A stretch of 64,000 nt of DNA from Sipunculus nudus (lineage: Eukaryota; Annelida; Sipuncula; Golfingiida; Sipunculidae): positions 91,019,624 to 91,083,623 of the forward strand of contig CM049308.1 of the NCBI GenBank assembly GCA_026874595.1, given 5' to 3'. The notes under the pieces were generated by a model. The model was not told where the DNA came from, did no database searches, and saw only the letters and a list, made by a program, of their open reading frames with translations. Shown here in pieces: positions 1 to 11,320 of this stretch (position 1 is the stretch's first letter; every line of letters begins with the position of its first letter). A program made the translations under genes and the position numbers.

Positions 1-29
1 CAACACTGCAGAATTTAGTCATTAAGATA

Positions 30-665
30 ACAGAAGTGAAGGTAATTTCTGAAATCATGAAGGAGAATCAAATTAGTGAAAATGCACCTGCTTTGAAGAA
101 AGTCACTTGGTATGTAAACATTTCTAGGGGCCACCACTGTTCAGAGTCTAATCTGTTTTTTTTTACCTGTCTGCCAAAACAAAACTGGCCATTGAGAAAT
201 TGGTGCCGGATTTCGAACACAAATAAAGGAGGCTCTTATTCTGTGGTTTCCAGTTTCATGGTATATGACCCACAGTTCTGGCCCAAAACCCAAGAGAATT
301 GGGAAAATATAGACTTTCACAAGTCAAACAATTAACTGATCATTTTGAACCAATTGTGATTAAGCACAATTTCAAACCAGAACGAATCAGACCGAGGCTG
401 ACTGGACTTTTTGTGCAGACAACATGTATGACAAATATTCCACCTGTATCAAACTTTTGGGGCTGACAGACTTAAGCAAGAAGAAGGAAAAACAATCAAA
501 CCATTTGAAAACATATTAGTCTTGGCCAGGAGTAGTTGGATTTAGTTACGCGCCCAGTGCTGTGGCTGAACGAGCTTTCACTCTCATGTAGAGAATAAAA
601 ACTGACCGGAGATCACGCCTGCTTAACACTCATCGTTCCTTAATGACCTCATGATGCCCAGTAAC
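30..665 (+). pseudogene. decayed hAT-like transposase, C-terminal dimerisation region
   Basis: The translation around 545-650 reads APSAVAERAFTLM, a stop, then RIKTDRRSRLLNTHRSL. This is the pattern of the hAT-family C-terminal dimerisation domain (a serine/alanine-rich lead, ERxFS/T, then TDRRxRLL). Upstream, pieces in other frames such as LTDHFEPIVIKHNFKPERIR (about 330-390) fit the region that normally precedes it. Reading needs several frame changes and crosses stops, so no functional enzyme is encoded. The open stretch at 36-335 (99 codons) is probably part of the same relic but has no motif I can name. The N-terminal BED finger and catalytic core are not seen and may lie outside the window. 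Family assignment rests on the dimerisation motif alone. Confidence 0.5.
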
Positions 666-752
666 ACTGCTGCAACTTACAGTCCTCTCCCAGCAAAACT
701 GGATAGGTGCAGTCCGGTAAAAGAAGGCACATGCTCGATAATTCCATTGTTT

Positions 753-776
753 AAAAAAAAAAAAAAAAAAAAAAAA
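753..776. repeat. poly(A) run of 24
   Basis: An uninterrupted A run about 90 bases downstream of the hAT relic. It could be a retrotransposon tail or simple slippage; no target-site duplication is evident. Confidence 0.9.
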
Positions 777-1254
777 CAAAGAGAGCGTCCTGAATCAGAA
801 ACCACAACTGTTGTAGAAAACAGTGCCCGATGAAAACTCTGAACAGATGAAACCTACCGATGTATGATTATCAATTTCTTTTGCATATTAAATGTCAAAA
901 CATGAAATTCTTTTTATTATGTTAAACCTGAAAAAAAGTGCAAACATGAAGTCATTTTCTTTAAATATTTTATTAGTGCTGAAAGAAACCTTAAACAAAT
1001 CGTTTTTATGACATCATGCCCACCATATACCATTATGCACACACCCATATTTACCAGAAGAATATGTCAAATCATTGGCAAGGAAAATATAGAAAATACG
1101 ACGAAGACACAAGGATTAGACATTTATAACCTTGCATTATGGGTAACGAGACAATAACCCTCTCGGAACACAGGGCATCATAGTAAAAGCTCCGAGTAGC
1201 TAATCGGTCGGCTATCACACTGTACCATGCACGCATTATGGTTATTATACACTG

Positions 1255-1259
<5 letters not shown>

Positions 1260-1314
<55 letters not shown>
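1260..1314. repeat. (AT)n microsatellite
   Basis: About 27 uninterrupted AT dinucleotides. It lies about 45 bases before a CTGAGGAAGG motif, a placement similar to retroelement ends in other animal genomes (inference). Confidence 0.95.
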
Positions 1315-1319
<5 letters not shown>

Positions 1320-1354
1320 TATTTACGGCCACTTTTTGTACAAATTCCACTTTC

Positions 1355-1480
1355 AACCTGAGGAAGGAGCTCTAAGCTTCGAAAGCTCGTGAACAAAATA
1401 AACACTAGGGCGTCTTCATCTTATTTTCTGCACTGAGAGACTAAGACGGCTACGTTTATTCTTGTCGTTGCATATAGCAT
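1355..1480 (+). repeat. candidate retroelement end with hammerhead-like core
   Basis: The sequence CTGAGGA at about 1360 is followed by a 6-bp stem-loop (GGAGCT, loop CTA, AGCTTC) and then GAAA. That order resembles the core of a hammerhead ribozyme, which Penelope-like retroelements are known to carry. One extra A lies between CTGAGGA and the stem, and I could not find convincing stems I and III, so this is a near match only. It could equally be an unrelated repeat end. Confidence 0.25.
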
Positions 1481-2260
1481 GAACAAGTTGAAACCCTTTA
1501 ATATCATAAGAAAATAGCCATATGCAAGAAGAAAGACCTCATACCAAAGGCACTACTCGTTTCAAAATGATGACAATGACATACGATACAGATTACTCAG
1601 CCAAGCAAATATATTTCTGGAAACGAAAATTTAATTAAATAATTTTAGCTATTTTTAATCATAACTAAAAAATAAATCAAATTATTTGAATCAACCAACC
1701 CTGCCTTGGGTTTAGAGCTGGTCACCATAAGGCCTATTTCAGCAAGCCTCGATATAAGTAAAATTTTTTTTCATGAGATTTCAGGGAGGAAAAAAAACAG
1801 TCAATACACCGAGACATAATGTTCAATGAATAAGAAAATAATTTAACAAGTTAAGGATAGTTCGACATTTTCCCGTAGGGCCCAGCAGCCTATTTTTAAG
1901 TGCATCCGATATATTCTCATATGACTGTCCAATACGAATTTCGGATACGAAAATTCCTCGGTCGGAAAAATATCGTTCGGGTTTGGTGTGAATGATAATT
2001 TAGGATCTGGCAGAATTTTAGTCGGACTCACAGAAGTATACGTTCGTGTCATATTCGTTCGCACGCAGCCGGTGGAAAAACCTCCGTAATTTAGTCACAT
2101 ACATCGCACAACGTTATATATGATTTAACGGCATATATACTATCGATGCAGCTTATCATTGCCTTTATTGTATTATTTAGTTTTCTGTTATGTTTGATTA
2201 ATTTTCTTAATGATTGTCCTCTCTTTGTAAAATATGGAGAAAATAAAGAATCAAGCAATA

Positions 2261-2500
2261 TTAAACATCCCGCAACCATCACTCCTTCCACGGACACATG
2301 AACCGTTTCCATGCATATAGCTTTGTGGAAGATGCGGCCCATCCATGGCGCACTGGCCTGATGAAACCATACCCGAGGAGAAATTTGTTCGTTAAGAGAG
2401 AGTATTCAACTACAGACTGTCCCTGGCACGCCGTGTGGTTGAATATGCGTTTTCAATTATAGCGAATCGCTTCTGTGTATTTCACAACTATATTTTATAG
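2261..2500 (+). pseudogene. PIF/Harbinger transposase fragment
   Basis: Three consecutive pieces in shifting frames match the C-terminal half of Harbinger-type DDE nucleases (HARBI1-like, DDE_Tnp_4). First comes LNIPQPSLLPRTHEPFPCI (2261-2317) and a stop. Next is MKPYPRRNLFVKREY (2361-2405). After a one-base shift comes NYRLSLARRVVEYAFSIIANR, ending at a TAG at 2498-2500. The KPYP and NYRLSxARRVVExAF blocks are diagnostic of the family. The catalytic aspartates upstream are not visible, so this is a truncated, frameshifted relic. No terminal repeats were found around it. Confidence 0.75.
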
Positions 2501-3384
2501 GAAAATCACAAGGAGAGATCTGAAATCGCCGTATACGGATTTGATTAAGAGCAGGATTTTATTATTGGTGGAACATACTTGTTCTTAAAACAGCAAGAGA
2601 ACAAAAAAAAAAAAAAAAGCAAAAACACCTATATGGGGTATACCAGGTTCTTAGGAAAAGGCGTGATCAGGATCCATATCACAGTCTCTTCGGAGAGCTA
2701 CAGCTTGACCCAGAGAGGTGTCATCATTATATCAGACTGGACAAAACCCATTCGGGCATATTCTGTCTGTGGTTTAAAAAAATTTCTCTCAGGTCACATC
2801 AGATTTCGGCAAGTCATCTGCCCCAGGCAGAGACTTGCTTTGTGTTTAAGGTAATATGACAGTTCATAACGTTGCAATATCACATATGCTTAATAATTAC
2901 AAAGCGGGGACGTTCATGATATAACACTGTATTTGCTGTGAAGGGGTCGTAGCGCCTATCAGATTTTAATATAGCCATGACTATGTGACATTCAGGCCTT
3001 TTTAAAAGAAACTGCACGTCTTCAGTTAAAAAAAAATCAACGTAGGCTGCCGCTAATTTTAATTTTTAGTTAGAACCTGTTGACTTGCAGGGCATGAAAC
3101 CTATTTCGCGACCTGGACAACCTGTTATTGAAAAAAAAAATCCCTTTATGATTGTACTGGTACTGCACAGCATGGGCAATGGTTGTGGCACAACGGCGTA
3201 GAAAAGTAAGAGTGTCTAGTCGGACGAGGACTGGTCAACCTGGGGATTCATCGTCGCTGTTTCCCTGGTGATCACTTACTAAATTGGTTCAGTTGTTTAC
3301 TAAACTGTTTTACTAGGGGAATTTTAGATCGAGAGGAACGAGAAAGACTGTTGCAGCCGTAGATTAGGACCACATGCATCAAAT
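2501..3384. other. no gene recognised
   Basis: Contains a 91-codon open stretch (2579-2854) with no recognisable domain, plus several short A runs (for example 2605-2618). Nothing else stands out. Confidence 0.5.
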
Positions 3385-3735
3385 GATGACCAGACAAACC
3401 CAACTTACCCTTACTGCCTGGATAGTTGTATAAAAGGTCTTGAACATGTCCAAACAAACCCAACATACTCATACTGCCTGGACAGTGGTATAAAAGGTCT
3501 AAAGCATGATAAAACAAACAAAACATACCCATACTGCCTGGATGATTGTAAAAAAGGTCTAGAACATGTCAAAACAAACCAAACAAAACCCATACTGCCT
3601 GGTTAGTTGTATAAGAGGTCTAGAACATGTCCTAACAAACCCAACATACCCATACTGCCTAAACAGTGGTAAAAAAAAGTCTAAAGCATGACCAAACGAA
3701 CCCAACATTACCATACAGCCTGGAGAGCCTGGATA
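3385..3735. repeat. 60-bp tandem repeat, about five to six units
   Basis: Successive units begin ACTGCCTGGATAG (3412), ACTGCCTGGACAG (3472), ACTGCCTGGATGA (3532), then 3593, 3653 and a degenerate unit at 3714. Each contains TATAAAAGGTCT and AACAAACCCAACATAC. The period is 60-61 bp with roughly 10-20 percent divergence. Since 60 is a multiple of three, minus-strand frames stay open (3272-3593), but I take those as by-products of the array. Confidence 0.9.
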
Positions 3736-3839
3736 TTATAAAGCCAATTTTAACCAGAATGGATGTTAATAAAATTCAGCTAATCCTAGCTTTCAGAGAA
3801 GCCTTACAAACTCAGGAGGTGCAAAATCCCCTTCCAGAG

Positions 3840-4400
3840 GTCCATGGAGAAAAAAAAACATGCAAATGGATATAGTTATCAGCTCACACGAAGGAAAAAT
3901 TGCCAACCTGGAAAAAAAATATGAAACCCTGAAAATGGAATTTCTCTTTAAAAACAAGATCATGAACTGGAACCAAACAGAAAAACCTAATGATAGAAAA
4001 TCTTAAAGAAACTGAAAACGAAAAAACTAACAGAACGATCCACAGAAGTATTCCAAGTGAGGGGGCTCGACACCCGATCGTCTGAAGTGAGCCAGTTTAA
4101 AACCAAAATACAAGACACGGAAGGAAAGCAAAATACGAAACCCCGTAAACTTCTTTTACAATTCCATAACACGATAAAAAGAAATCGATTTACAAAGCGT
4201 GGGCAAAGCTGCAAAACATTAAACTGGAGGGAGTAGCTATCTAAATAATGAAGATCTGACAACGGACCAGGCGGAGATATTATGCGAAACAAGAAAACTG
4301 AAAAAGAAACCCAACAACTTAATTCACTCCGTTTGGACAAATGACGGAAAATATATGCTAACAGGATCGTGATGTCAATCCAACGCTCATAAAAAAAATA
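3840..4400 (+). pseudogene. LINE ORF1 relic
   Basis: The frame around 3880-3950 reads as a lysine/glutamate-rich coiled coil (GKIANLEKKYETLKMEF). From 4236 to 4373 the translation runs YLNNEDLTTDQAEIL, then RKLKKK, then HSVWTNDGKYML. That matches the C-terminal region of non-LTR retrotransposon ORF1 proteins, where an NEDLT motif is followed by KLKK and W..DG. Several frame changes and stops separate the two parts, so the ORF is dead. ORF1 proteins bind the element RNA; here only the relic is of interest, and it pairs with the ORF2 relic downstream. Confidence 0.55.
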
Positions 4401-4593
4401 AGTCAACCTTACATAAATATGAGGAATAGCTAAGATTGACGGATGACAGGAACGGGACCCCTCACGAAGAAATCAACAGCTGATTAGAAACGAAACCCTC
4501 TTCCCATTATCGATCTTGCCCATTCTCTCTTCTAATGTAAACAGTGGACCAGAAGTAATTTAAGTATTACAAAAACTGTATATATCTAATAGA

Positions 4594-4595
<2 letters not shown>

Positions 4596-4653
<58 letters not shown>
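4596..4653. repeat. (AT)n microsatellite
   Basis: About 29 AT dinucleotides, lying between the ORF1 and ORF2 relics of the decayed LINE. It probably expanded after the element decayed. Confidence 0.95.
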
Positions 4654-4658
<5 letters not shown>

Positions 4659-4974
4659 AAATTCAAATCGATTCCAGCGTAAATATCAGCACACAGCGGT
4701 GCCATTCTCTACGTACAAACTCGCGTTAGACATGGGCTGTAACGATATGTCTCCTAGTATAAATACCAGCTGCTCAGGCTCTATAAGACAAACAAATAAA
4801 ATACTATCGCTATCATTTTAACCTCGGATACCGAGATTTTTTGTATCTAAAATTCTACTCTTATTGTGTTAACCTATATTAAATAATCAGAAATATTTTA
4901 CAAATAATTGGCGACATAGAATTAAACCCTGATGCCAATAACAAATCGTTGGATATATACCATATTTAAAACGA

Positions 4975-5580
4975 GAGAGAATGTATAGAAATCGAAATAC
5001 ACAATTTTGACATCGTCTGCTTTAAAGAGACCCACCTAGACAGTACAGATCCAAATCAAAACAATACTAATACCTGGTTATCAGGTGCCTGACAGGCTTG
5101 GTAGATCGAAAAATGGAGGTGGCATTGCAGTATATATTGAACATACTCCAACTTGCTAAAGAAAACATGATCTTGAATCAAAACATATTGAATAAATATG
5201 TGTAGAAATATAATGAATCAACCATCCATGATCATATGCACCACCGTCTATTAATCCCCAAACCAACCTGTAGAAAGCTGGTTAATTTTTTTTAAATTCT
5301 CTCTGATCTGAACTCTCTGTCAAACACGAGGTGTACAGTATTTGGTGACCTAAACTATGATCTAATGGTGACATCACGTTCCCCAATTTAAAACCATACT
5401 GAAAGAACTGGATCTTCACCAACACATATGTCAACCTACCAGACAAACAGACAATACGGCAACCCTCCTTGACTAGGCTTAACAAATTCCGAGGAATACA
5501 CAATCCAATCAGGAACTTTCCGTAAGAATAACAGCGACCATTGTGCAATATTCATACAAATAAACTGCATCACAAATTGT
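4975..5580 (+). pseudogene. LINE ORF2 endonuclease relic
   Basis: Apurinic-like endonuclease motifs occur in order but in shifting frames: DIVCFKETHLD at 5009-5041 (the glutamate of the ETHLD block), RSKNGGGIAVYIEHTPT near 5100-5150, GDLNYDL at 5344-5364 and SDHCAIFIQIN at 5530-5562. This order is that of the endonuclease of Jockey/CR1-type non-LTR retrotransposons, which nicks target DNA for reverse transcription. Frameshifts and stops make it inactive. It follows the ORF1 relic in the same orientation, consistent with one ancient insertion. Confidence 0.7.
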
Positions 5581-6090
5581 CACTTACCATCAAAATCCTT
5601 CAAAACTAGAAATAGGAAAGTGGTAATTATAAGGAGATGAGAAGTAAACTAAGAAATGTCAACTTGAATGATATTTTTAACACAACAGAACTCTTACCTC
5701 AACTTATCAATAAAGATGGTACATTTGCAACCGAGTCAAAGGATAAGGCAAACTTTCAAATGAACAATTAATTTAACAAAAAATAACTCAAGAATACAAT
5801 TGTCCTTCGAGAATGCCACAAAGAACTGGTTTATCCAGTTTTGAAATTGTTTAACTTGTCAATGGAAAGAGGTCAACATTTCCACAATATGGAAAAAAGG
5901 CAAATGTATAATAACCAATTAATAAATTGGAAAAGAAAATGCAAATTAACTGCAGACCTATATCACTGACATCCTGTGTTTTCTAACTTTTGAAAAAAAT
6001 AATCTTTGCCCAAATATACAATTTCTTAAAAGATAATAACATAAGCCAATCTGGTTTTATCCCAAGTATACCAACTGTCTGACCTATACA
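5581..6090 (+). pseudogene. LINE ORF2 reverse transcriptase relic (N-terminal blocks)
   Basis: The block CRPISLTSC at 5951-5977 and, after a stop, KKIIFAQIYNFLKDNN and QSGFIPS (to about 6064) correspond to the first conserved reverse transcriptase blocks (xYRPISLTSxxxKxxEK...QxGFxxG). The palm with its YADD motif is absent: the similarity ends near 6082 at a stop, and I cannot pick it up again downstream. The preceding 350 bases keep a coding flavour (for example LNDIFNTTELLPQLINKDG) and fit the linker before the reverse transcriptase. Confidence 0.65.
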
Positions 6091-8500
6091 GTTCTGAACT
6101 CGACCATTTGACTATGGAATTCAACTATGGTTGACATAGTTTACTCTTTTTGCACTGACAGTTCTAAGGATGAAATTGAAAGCGAGGGAATCACCCGAAC
6201 ATATATCCCTGTCATTATGCAAATACGAAGAAAACTCTGTTTTCGCAGATATATTAGTAGATCAGATTGGCCTAGATTTGCACCCATTTCCATTCTTTTC
6301 AAACCTTGTAGCAAAAGAAACCGTCCCTGTCCGGAATGTCCAAGACAGGAATGTGCTTTTCCGGAAACGTTAGTCCAACATTAAATAGTATAATTCCTAT
6401 TTCAGACCTACAGTGTCATCAAAGGGGAAATATTCACACGTATTGGGTCATTGGACCGTTGTTTACTTCTTACAGTGTGTTTAAATATCAATTTGCTTAC
6501 ATGGACCTTAATGACATGTGTAGACAGTGTTGATATACTCCAAGCTAAATTTTTCTCACAGGCGTCAATTTACTCGACATGCAAAAATGATTTCACGAGT
6601 AATGTCTACATGTGAATGGGGTTTTTGTAAAAGGCCCTAAAGTAGCTCACATATAGTTTGATAATAAGCCAGATCATGATATTAGGCCAGATCATAACAG
6701 GACAGTCCATCTCTTGGCCACTATTCATCCACCATATCTCAGTAATCATGAGCAACTCCCCACGCTGACAAGACATAAAATGGCCCAGCAAGATTATTTT
6801 GTTTCAAATGTTGTAAGCTATCGTTCAGTTTTGTGTCCACTTTCTGTTATTAATGAGTTTCCAGCCACTTCACGAATGAGATTTCCAAACAGCATAGAAA
6901 CTTCATCTATTCTTTGGGAGTAATGAATGAAGCATTTACCTTGACACAATTTATATATGACATTCCAACTCCCCCCCCCCCCCCCCTTTGAATGCGGGAT
7001 TAATGTGGACAAAGAAGCACAGTATAAATGCGACCATGCACATTAATAAATTGAAATTAAAAATAAAATTGCTACTTTCAACATTATTGGCGTCACTGAA
7101 ATTAGTAAATTACTATAATACTGGCCTGGCTGAAATATCCTAGTCTGAAAAGTACCTGTCCAAAATGCCATACCACCACATGCAATTTGCAGATGATTTG
7201 GGACGTTTTGAATTTCTAACCCTGACATATGTTATTTTTAATTTAGCCAGTTCTTCCTAAGCCGTATTTATACCTCAGCCTTTTTACATGACACCAGTCA
7301 AAGACCCAGCTCTAAAGCATGACTGACAGCATTTTGCACTTGGTATCTAGTTTAAAACTAACAGTGGTACATATTTACCACAAATGGCGTATATATTGTG
7401 GCGGTGTCTGTGTTACTAATTGGTTTAACTTTTCAGAAAGGGGGTTGGGCATTCAGTAAAGAACAGTTTCCTGTCAGCATAAAACGAATAATGATAATAA
7501 ACGGCAGAACAAGGGTATTCAAAGATCGGTACATTGCAGACAAAAGACCAACCAGCCCGAGTAGCCTTTTGTCCGTGTGAAGGTATGTATCCCTGATGCT
7601 GAGAAGAGGTTTCACGTCTTTCTATCATTATTAAAACAATTTTATCAGTTAGACCAGTAGTCAGTTCAACCAGGGGATGTCCACGGGAGTATTTTCATAG
7701 ACAGGAAAATTAGTTGAAAAAAAAAATTGGATTACAAGGATGGAATAAAAAAAATTAGGAGTGGATTGATGTAACAAGGAATAGGCCTAGTTAACTTGTA
7801 AAAAAATACTATTTTAGTAAATCAATAAAAGAGAAATTGTTTACAACACCTTCATCCACTCGTTCAATGCTCAAAAATACATTTAAAAGCTGTCGATTGG
7901 TTGATTATTTTCATTTACGATGTCATGCTCGAAAGCTTTGATAAGATCATGTGCCTGTTCAATGTTAGTGACAGTAACGTTCAGGTTGTCATTTTTTCAT
8001 GCAAATATTGCTGTCCTGGACTTCCCGGCTGTCTCAAGTAGTCCAAACCGAAACAAAAAGGCCGAAATGACTAAGTTTTACACTGAGGGCCTCGTCTATG
8101 ATCGCGGCAGTGGCGCCAATTAGTTTCTGATATCGTAATTCTCATGTGCTCTTAAATGTTAAGGAGCTACTTTATATTAGGAGTCGTTAAGAAGTGCTTT
8201 CCGATATTCTAAGAAATGTAAGTTTCTCTGTTCCCATTTCTCATACATTCCTATATGCTGCCTTATTCATATAACATTTGATATGGTAATAATATACACT
8301 GTTCCTTTGCAATCATAATACACTGTGTAAATGTATCATAGATTGAATATATTAAAACATTTTACATACCAATGGTGACTGGTTTACAGCCACTCCAATG
8401 CACGGATACTTCCTGTAGATCTGAGAACCACAGATTTTGTATGGGCGCTTGGGTTATCAGACAGTAATGATCAGGTCTTTTTATTTATTTTTTTTTTTTT
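6091..8500. other. no gene recognised
   Basis: Two overlapping open stretches at 6127-6384 (85 codons) and 6170-6373 (67 codons) have no motif I recognise. Other open stretches in this interval are short and have the composition of random AT-rich DNA. A 16-base C run lies at 6971-6986. Confidence 0.5.
6971..6986. repeat. poly(C) run
   Basis: Sixteen uninterrupted C. Runs of 12-20 C or G recur through the window, several at a fixed place within repeat family A; this one is not in a recognisable family copy. Confidence 0.9.
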
Positions 8501-8504
8501 TCAT

Positions 8505-8655
8505 TAAAGGGACCAAATCACCTGTCTGACCTTTATAAACAAAAGGTAATCCCTTTGAGCTTTTATTAAAATAGGCAAGAAAGCGTGGATATCACCTCAC
8601 ACAGGCTGCTTGTTTTGCTTATTTCAACGTGTTAATAATATGTGGGGACCCGCAA
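8505..8655 (+). repeat. dispersed repeat, inverted partner at 44390-44545
   Basis: The segment with CACACAGGCTGCTTGTTTTG and AATATGTGGGG...CCGCAAAAA is matched on the minus strand near 44390-44545, including AAAGGG...CA...TCACCT...CTG and the closing ATGTGGGGGCCTGCAAAAA. The two copies share order and length of about 150 bp. I cannot name the family; a SINE or MITE fragment is possible. Confidence 0.6.
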
Positions 8656-9237
8656 AAAAAAAACCAAATTCAACAAGGGGATCTGGCAGCAAGTCAAATA
8701 AGACAGAGCTTTTCAAATGGCGTTTTGCAACAAGTGACCTTCCTTCCTCCGCAAATATGTGACCAACAAACCTTAGGTTACATGTTTATCCCGTTTGTCA
8801 ACATTACTGTGTTTACAAACATATTGTTGATAAACAAGTTCATACATCCTTCATGAAGGCCTCATAAGAACTTTTCGCAATCAAAATTACCCTCAGATCA
8901 TTAATATATACTCAGAGGAAGCCAGAAATCACAGGAATTCTTTTTCAAAAGGTTAGTAAAAGGGCAGCTTTAAAGAATATCACGAAATCGTCATATATTT
9001 GTATTCATATTCATGAAATTAAAGCGGTATTTTAAAGATGAAAAAATAAAAGAGGTGAAAAAAAATATGAAAAAGTGGCTGCGCGGTTTGAACCGAGGAC
9101 CCCGTCTTGAGAAAGACATAGTTCCATATAACAGATTTTCTTCAGGCCCATGGTTTTTAATTGTTAACTTTTCCACAGCCGAGGCCTGCCGTGGCCTTCT
9201 TAAAAGTATTCAATAAAAAATGTTTTTTTCCGGAACA
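8656..9237. other. no gene recognised
   Basis: Holds short open stretches only. A minus-strand GGTTCAAACCG near 9085 resembles a tRNA B box, but there is no matching A box at the right distance. Confidence 0.4.
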
Positions 9238-9411
9238 TCTTCCGGTTTCCAAGAAGATTTTTCATGGACCTCTCTGGATGTCAAGTCAGAAGATTCAAGG
9301 TCTAGCGGTTACGATTTGTGCCATGTTAACGGACAGACGACAAGACTACCGGACGGACGACGGACAAAGAGTGATTGCTAAAGCTCAGATGACTTACAGT
9401 CAGCTGAGCTG
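9238..9411 (+). repeat. repeat family A, 3' fragment with terminal hairpin
   Basis: Family A is recognised by the order TTTTTCATGGACCTC, GGATGTCAAG, GTTACGATTTGTGCC, TGTTAACGGACAGACG and a closing hairpin AGCTCAGATGACT...AGTCAGCTGAGCT, here at 9382-9410. This copy starts inside the family unit and keeps the 3' end. The same end occurs at 13089, 26303, 42127, 45376 and 48187. No coding capacity is seen, so it is a non-autonomous repeat of unknown class. Confidence 0.8.
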
Positions 9412-9732
9412 ATAAAATTGTGCATGTGTGAAATCCGTGCACGTGTAGAGAATTGCGAACCTCTCATGCCTTATTGAGAAACTGATAGAGCTTGTACGCA
9501 GGAACGAGTGTCTATACAACCCTCGAGCAGCTGACCACAAGGATGCTATAAAAGTAGCAAACATTTGGACAAGCATAGCTAAGATACTGGATGTCCCGGG
9601 AATGAGTGGTCATTAAAGTTAAGTTTAGACTTTTGGATATAGCCATATGCACAAAAACATGGACACTTACATACTGGCACCCACGTGTTTGCTTACAATT
9701 ATTTACGTAAAATATTACTATGACAAAATTCA

Positions 9733-9786
<54 letters not shown>

Positions 9787-10629
9787 TATATTGTATAGAA
9801 TACACTATATTTATATCTTTATATAGCTTAAGATATTTTATTTTTATTTAAATATGTATTGGTATTATGATCTAAACATGTCCTCCTTGCAGTTTCAGAA
9901 GAGGCACGCGAAAGGGTATCCGCAAGAATTAACGTTTACGTACTTATAGAAACAGTTATTTTACTATGGAGCGTACGTACGTCTTTTACGGATACATGGA
10001 AGCACAGCTTAAAGCAATGATAGCACATATAGTTACCACATTCATATCTGTAGCCTCCAGGGAAACCATCGACTGTGCACCTGCCTTTCTTAAATAGAAT
10101 AAAGTGTAATGTAGGATGACAGGTAAGGTTTCTATAGCAATGAATACACAATAGGGTTTCGTGCCGCATTCATTCCAAGATGATTGACACTCCGGTTCAC
10201 TTGCTAAGTCGAATTTACAATTACATTCAATTCAATAAAAAATAATTTAGATCCTAATCCCGGAGTACTAACACATGTGGAATTGGTACAGTTTTTTTCC
10301 CTTTCATACACAAAACGTTTGCACACCGATTTGGACAAAGCGGTTTGGCTAAACGGTTTGGTGCGTTTACACGGGCATCTCTCACCAATGCGTGTTATGT
10401 ACATTTCACATGTGGAACAATGTAACAACATGCTGACACGCAATCGCGTTGACCCAGTTGCTGCTTGAAAACAAAACTTGGTCCCAACCATTAAAGAACG
10501 TTCACACGTAAGCAAGGCGGATAAAACGATCCTCAATTCAAACCATTTCCTGAGCCTAGACGCATAATTAGTCCCCCGATACGCTACCGAAAATGTTGAG
10601 TACATGCAAATACACCAGTGTCCAAACCT
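9412..10629. other. no gene recognised
   Basis: Contains a (CT)n(AT)n microsatellite and a 151-codon minus-strand open stretch (10204-10659). That stretch has no recognisable domain and ends in the GC-rich inverted repeat that follows, so I regard it as chance. Confidence 0.45.
9735..9786. repeat. (CT)n(AT)n compound microsatellite
   Basis: About 14 CT dinucleotides directly followed by about 12 AT dinucleotides. Confidence 0.95.
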
Positions 10630-10757
10630 GAGGCCGCGCTGCGCCGCGCTGCAAAACAAAGCTAAAAAAGTTTAACTTTCTTCGCTTGCAGGGCCGGAAA
10701 AATGCCAAGCAATATTCAGCATAGTACACGCAGCGGTGCAAAGCGCGGCGCGGCGTT
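10630..10757. repeat. GC-rich inverted repeat
   Basis: GGCCGCGCTGCGCCGCGCTGC (about 10631-10651) and GCAGCGGTGCAAAGCGCGGCG (about 10731-10751) are imperfect reverse complements about 80 bases apart, in otherwise AT-rich DNA. They may be the end of a DNA element or a hairpin MITE. Confidence 0.5.
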
Positions 10758-11320
10758 CGGTGTGGCTAGTAGACTGGTACCCCGCTAGGAGACTGGTATC
10801 TGGGTCGGGTTTGACTACCGTGACAAATCCCTATTACACTTATGTTTATATGTAACCTTTAAAAATGAATAAGGGGTTAGAGATCATTTAAATTTCAGGT
10901 CGAAGTGCAATAGACAAGTTAAATAGCGTCCATTATTATATGTTCCTAATGATACATATACATATTATCATTGAATCCGCAAATTACTGCAGTGTTTGAC
11001 TCAATAAACCATGCCAACTTGCACCCAAATTCGTTGTATAAAGAGCCAAATTAAAAATTTCTTAAAGTGTTACCAGACAGCAAATATTCGTCTAATGTCG
11101 TATAATCACTTCATATTAGCTTTATTTTATCATGTCTGGAGTGTTTCATGTTACTTTAATAGGTGTGTTAACGTCGGTTTACAGTTTCGAATACATTGGT
11201 AAGGTCTAAGGTTTCCCAACAAGATCAGTGCATTTCACCTTTTACAATTCTCACTGGTCTTCTTTGAGTAAAAAAAAAAAGTTCCCTAACTTTGCCGATC
11301 AATGTAAATTATGCTTAAAT

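Larger units (their letters stand above)
666..2260. other. non-coding, low-complexity tracts
   Basis: I see no gene here. The stretch holds a run of 24 A (753-776), a long AT tract and the CTGAGGA...GAAA motif described separately. The 73- and 83-codon minus-strand open stretches at 1843-2342 carry no recognisable motif; the second lies opposite the Harbinger relic and is probably its shadow. Confidence 0.5.

Noticed and set aside
3385-3735. CRISPR array
   Set aside because: Units are contiguous 60-bp tandem copies without unique spacers, in an animal genome.
9060-9110. tRNA-like B box on the minus strand (GGTTCAAACCG)
   Set aside because: No A box at the proper distance and no cloverleaf.
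10204-10659. 151-codon minus-strand open stretch
   Set aside because: Cys/Arg-rich with no recognisable domain, no promoter or splice context, and it runs into a GC-rich inverted repeat that would explain the lack of stops.
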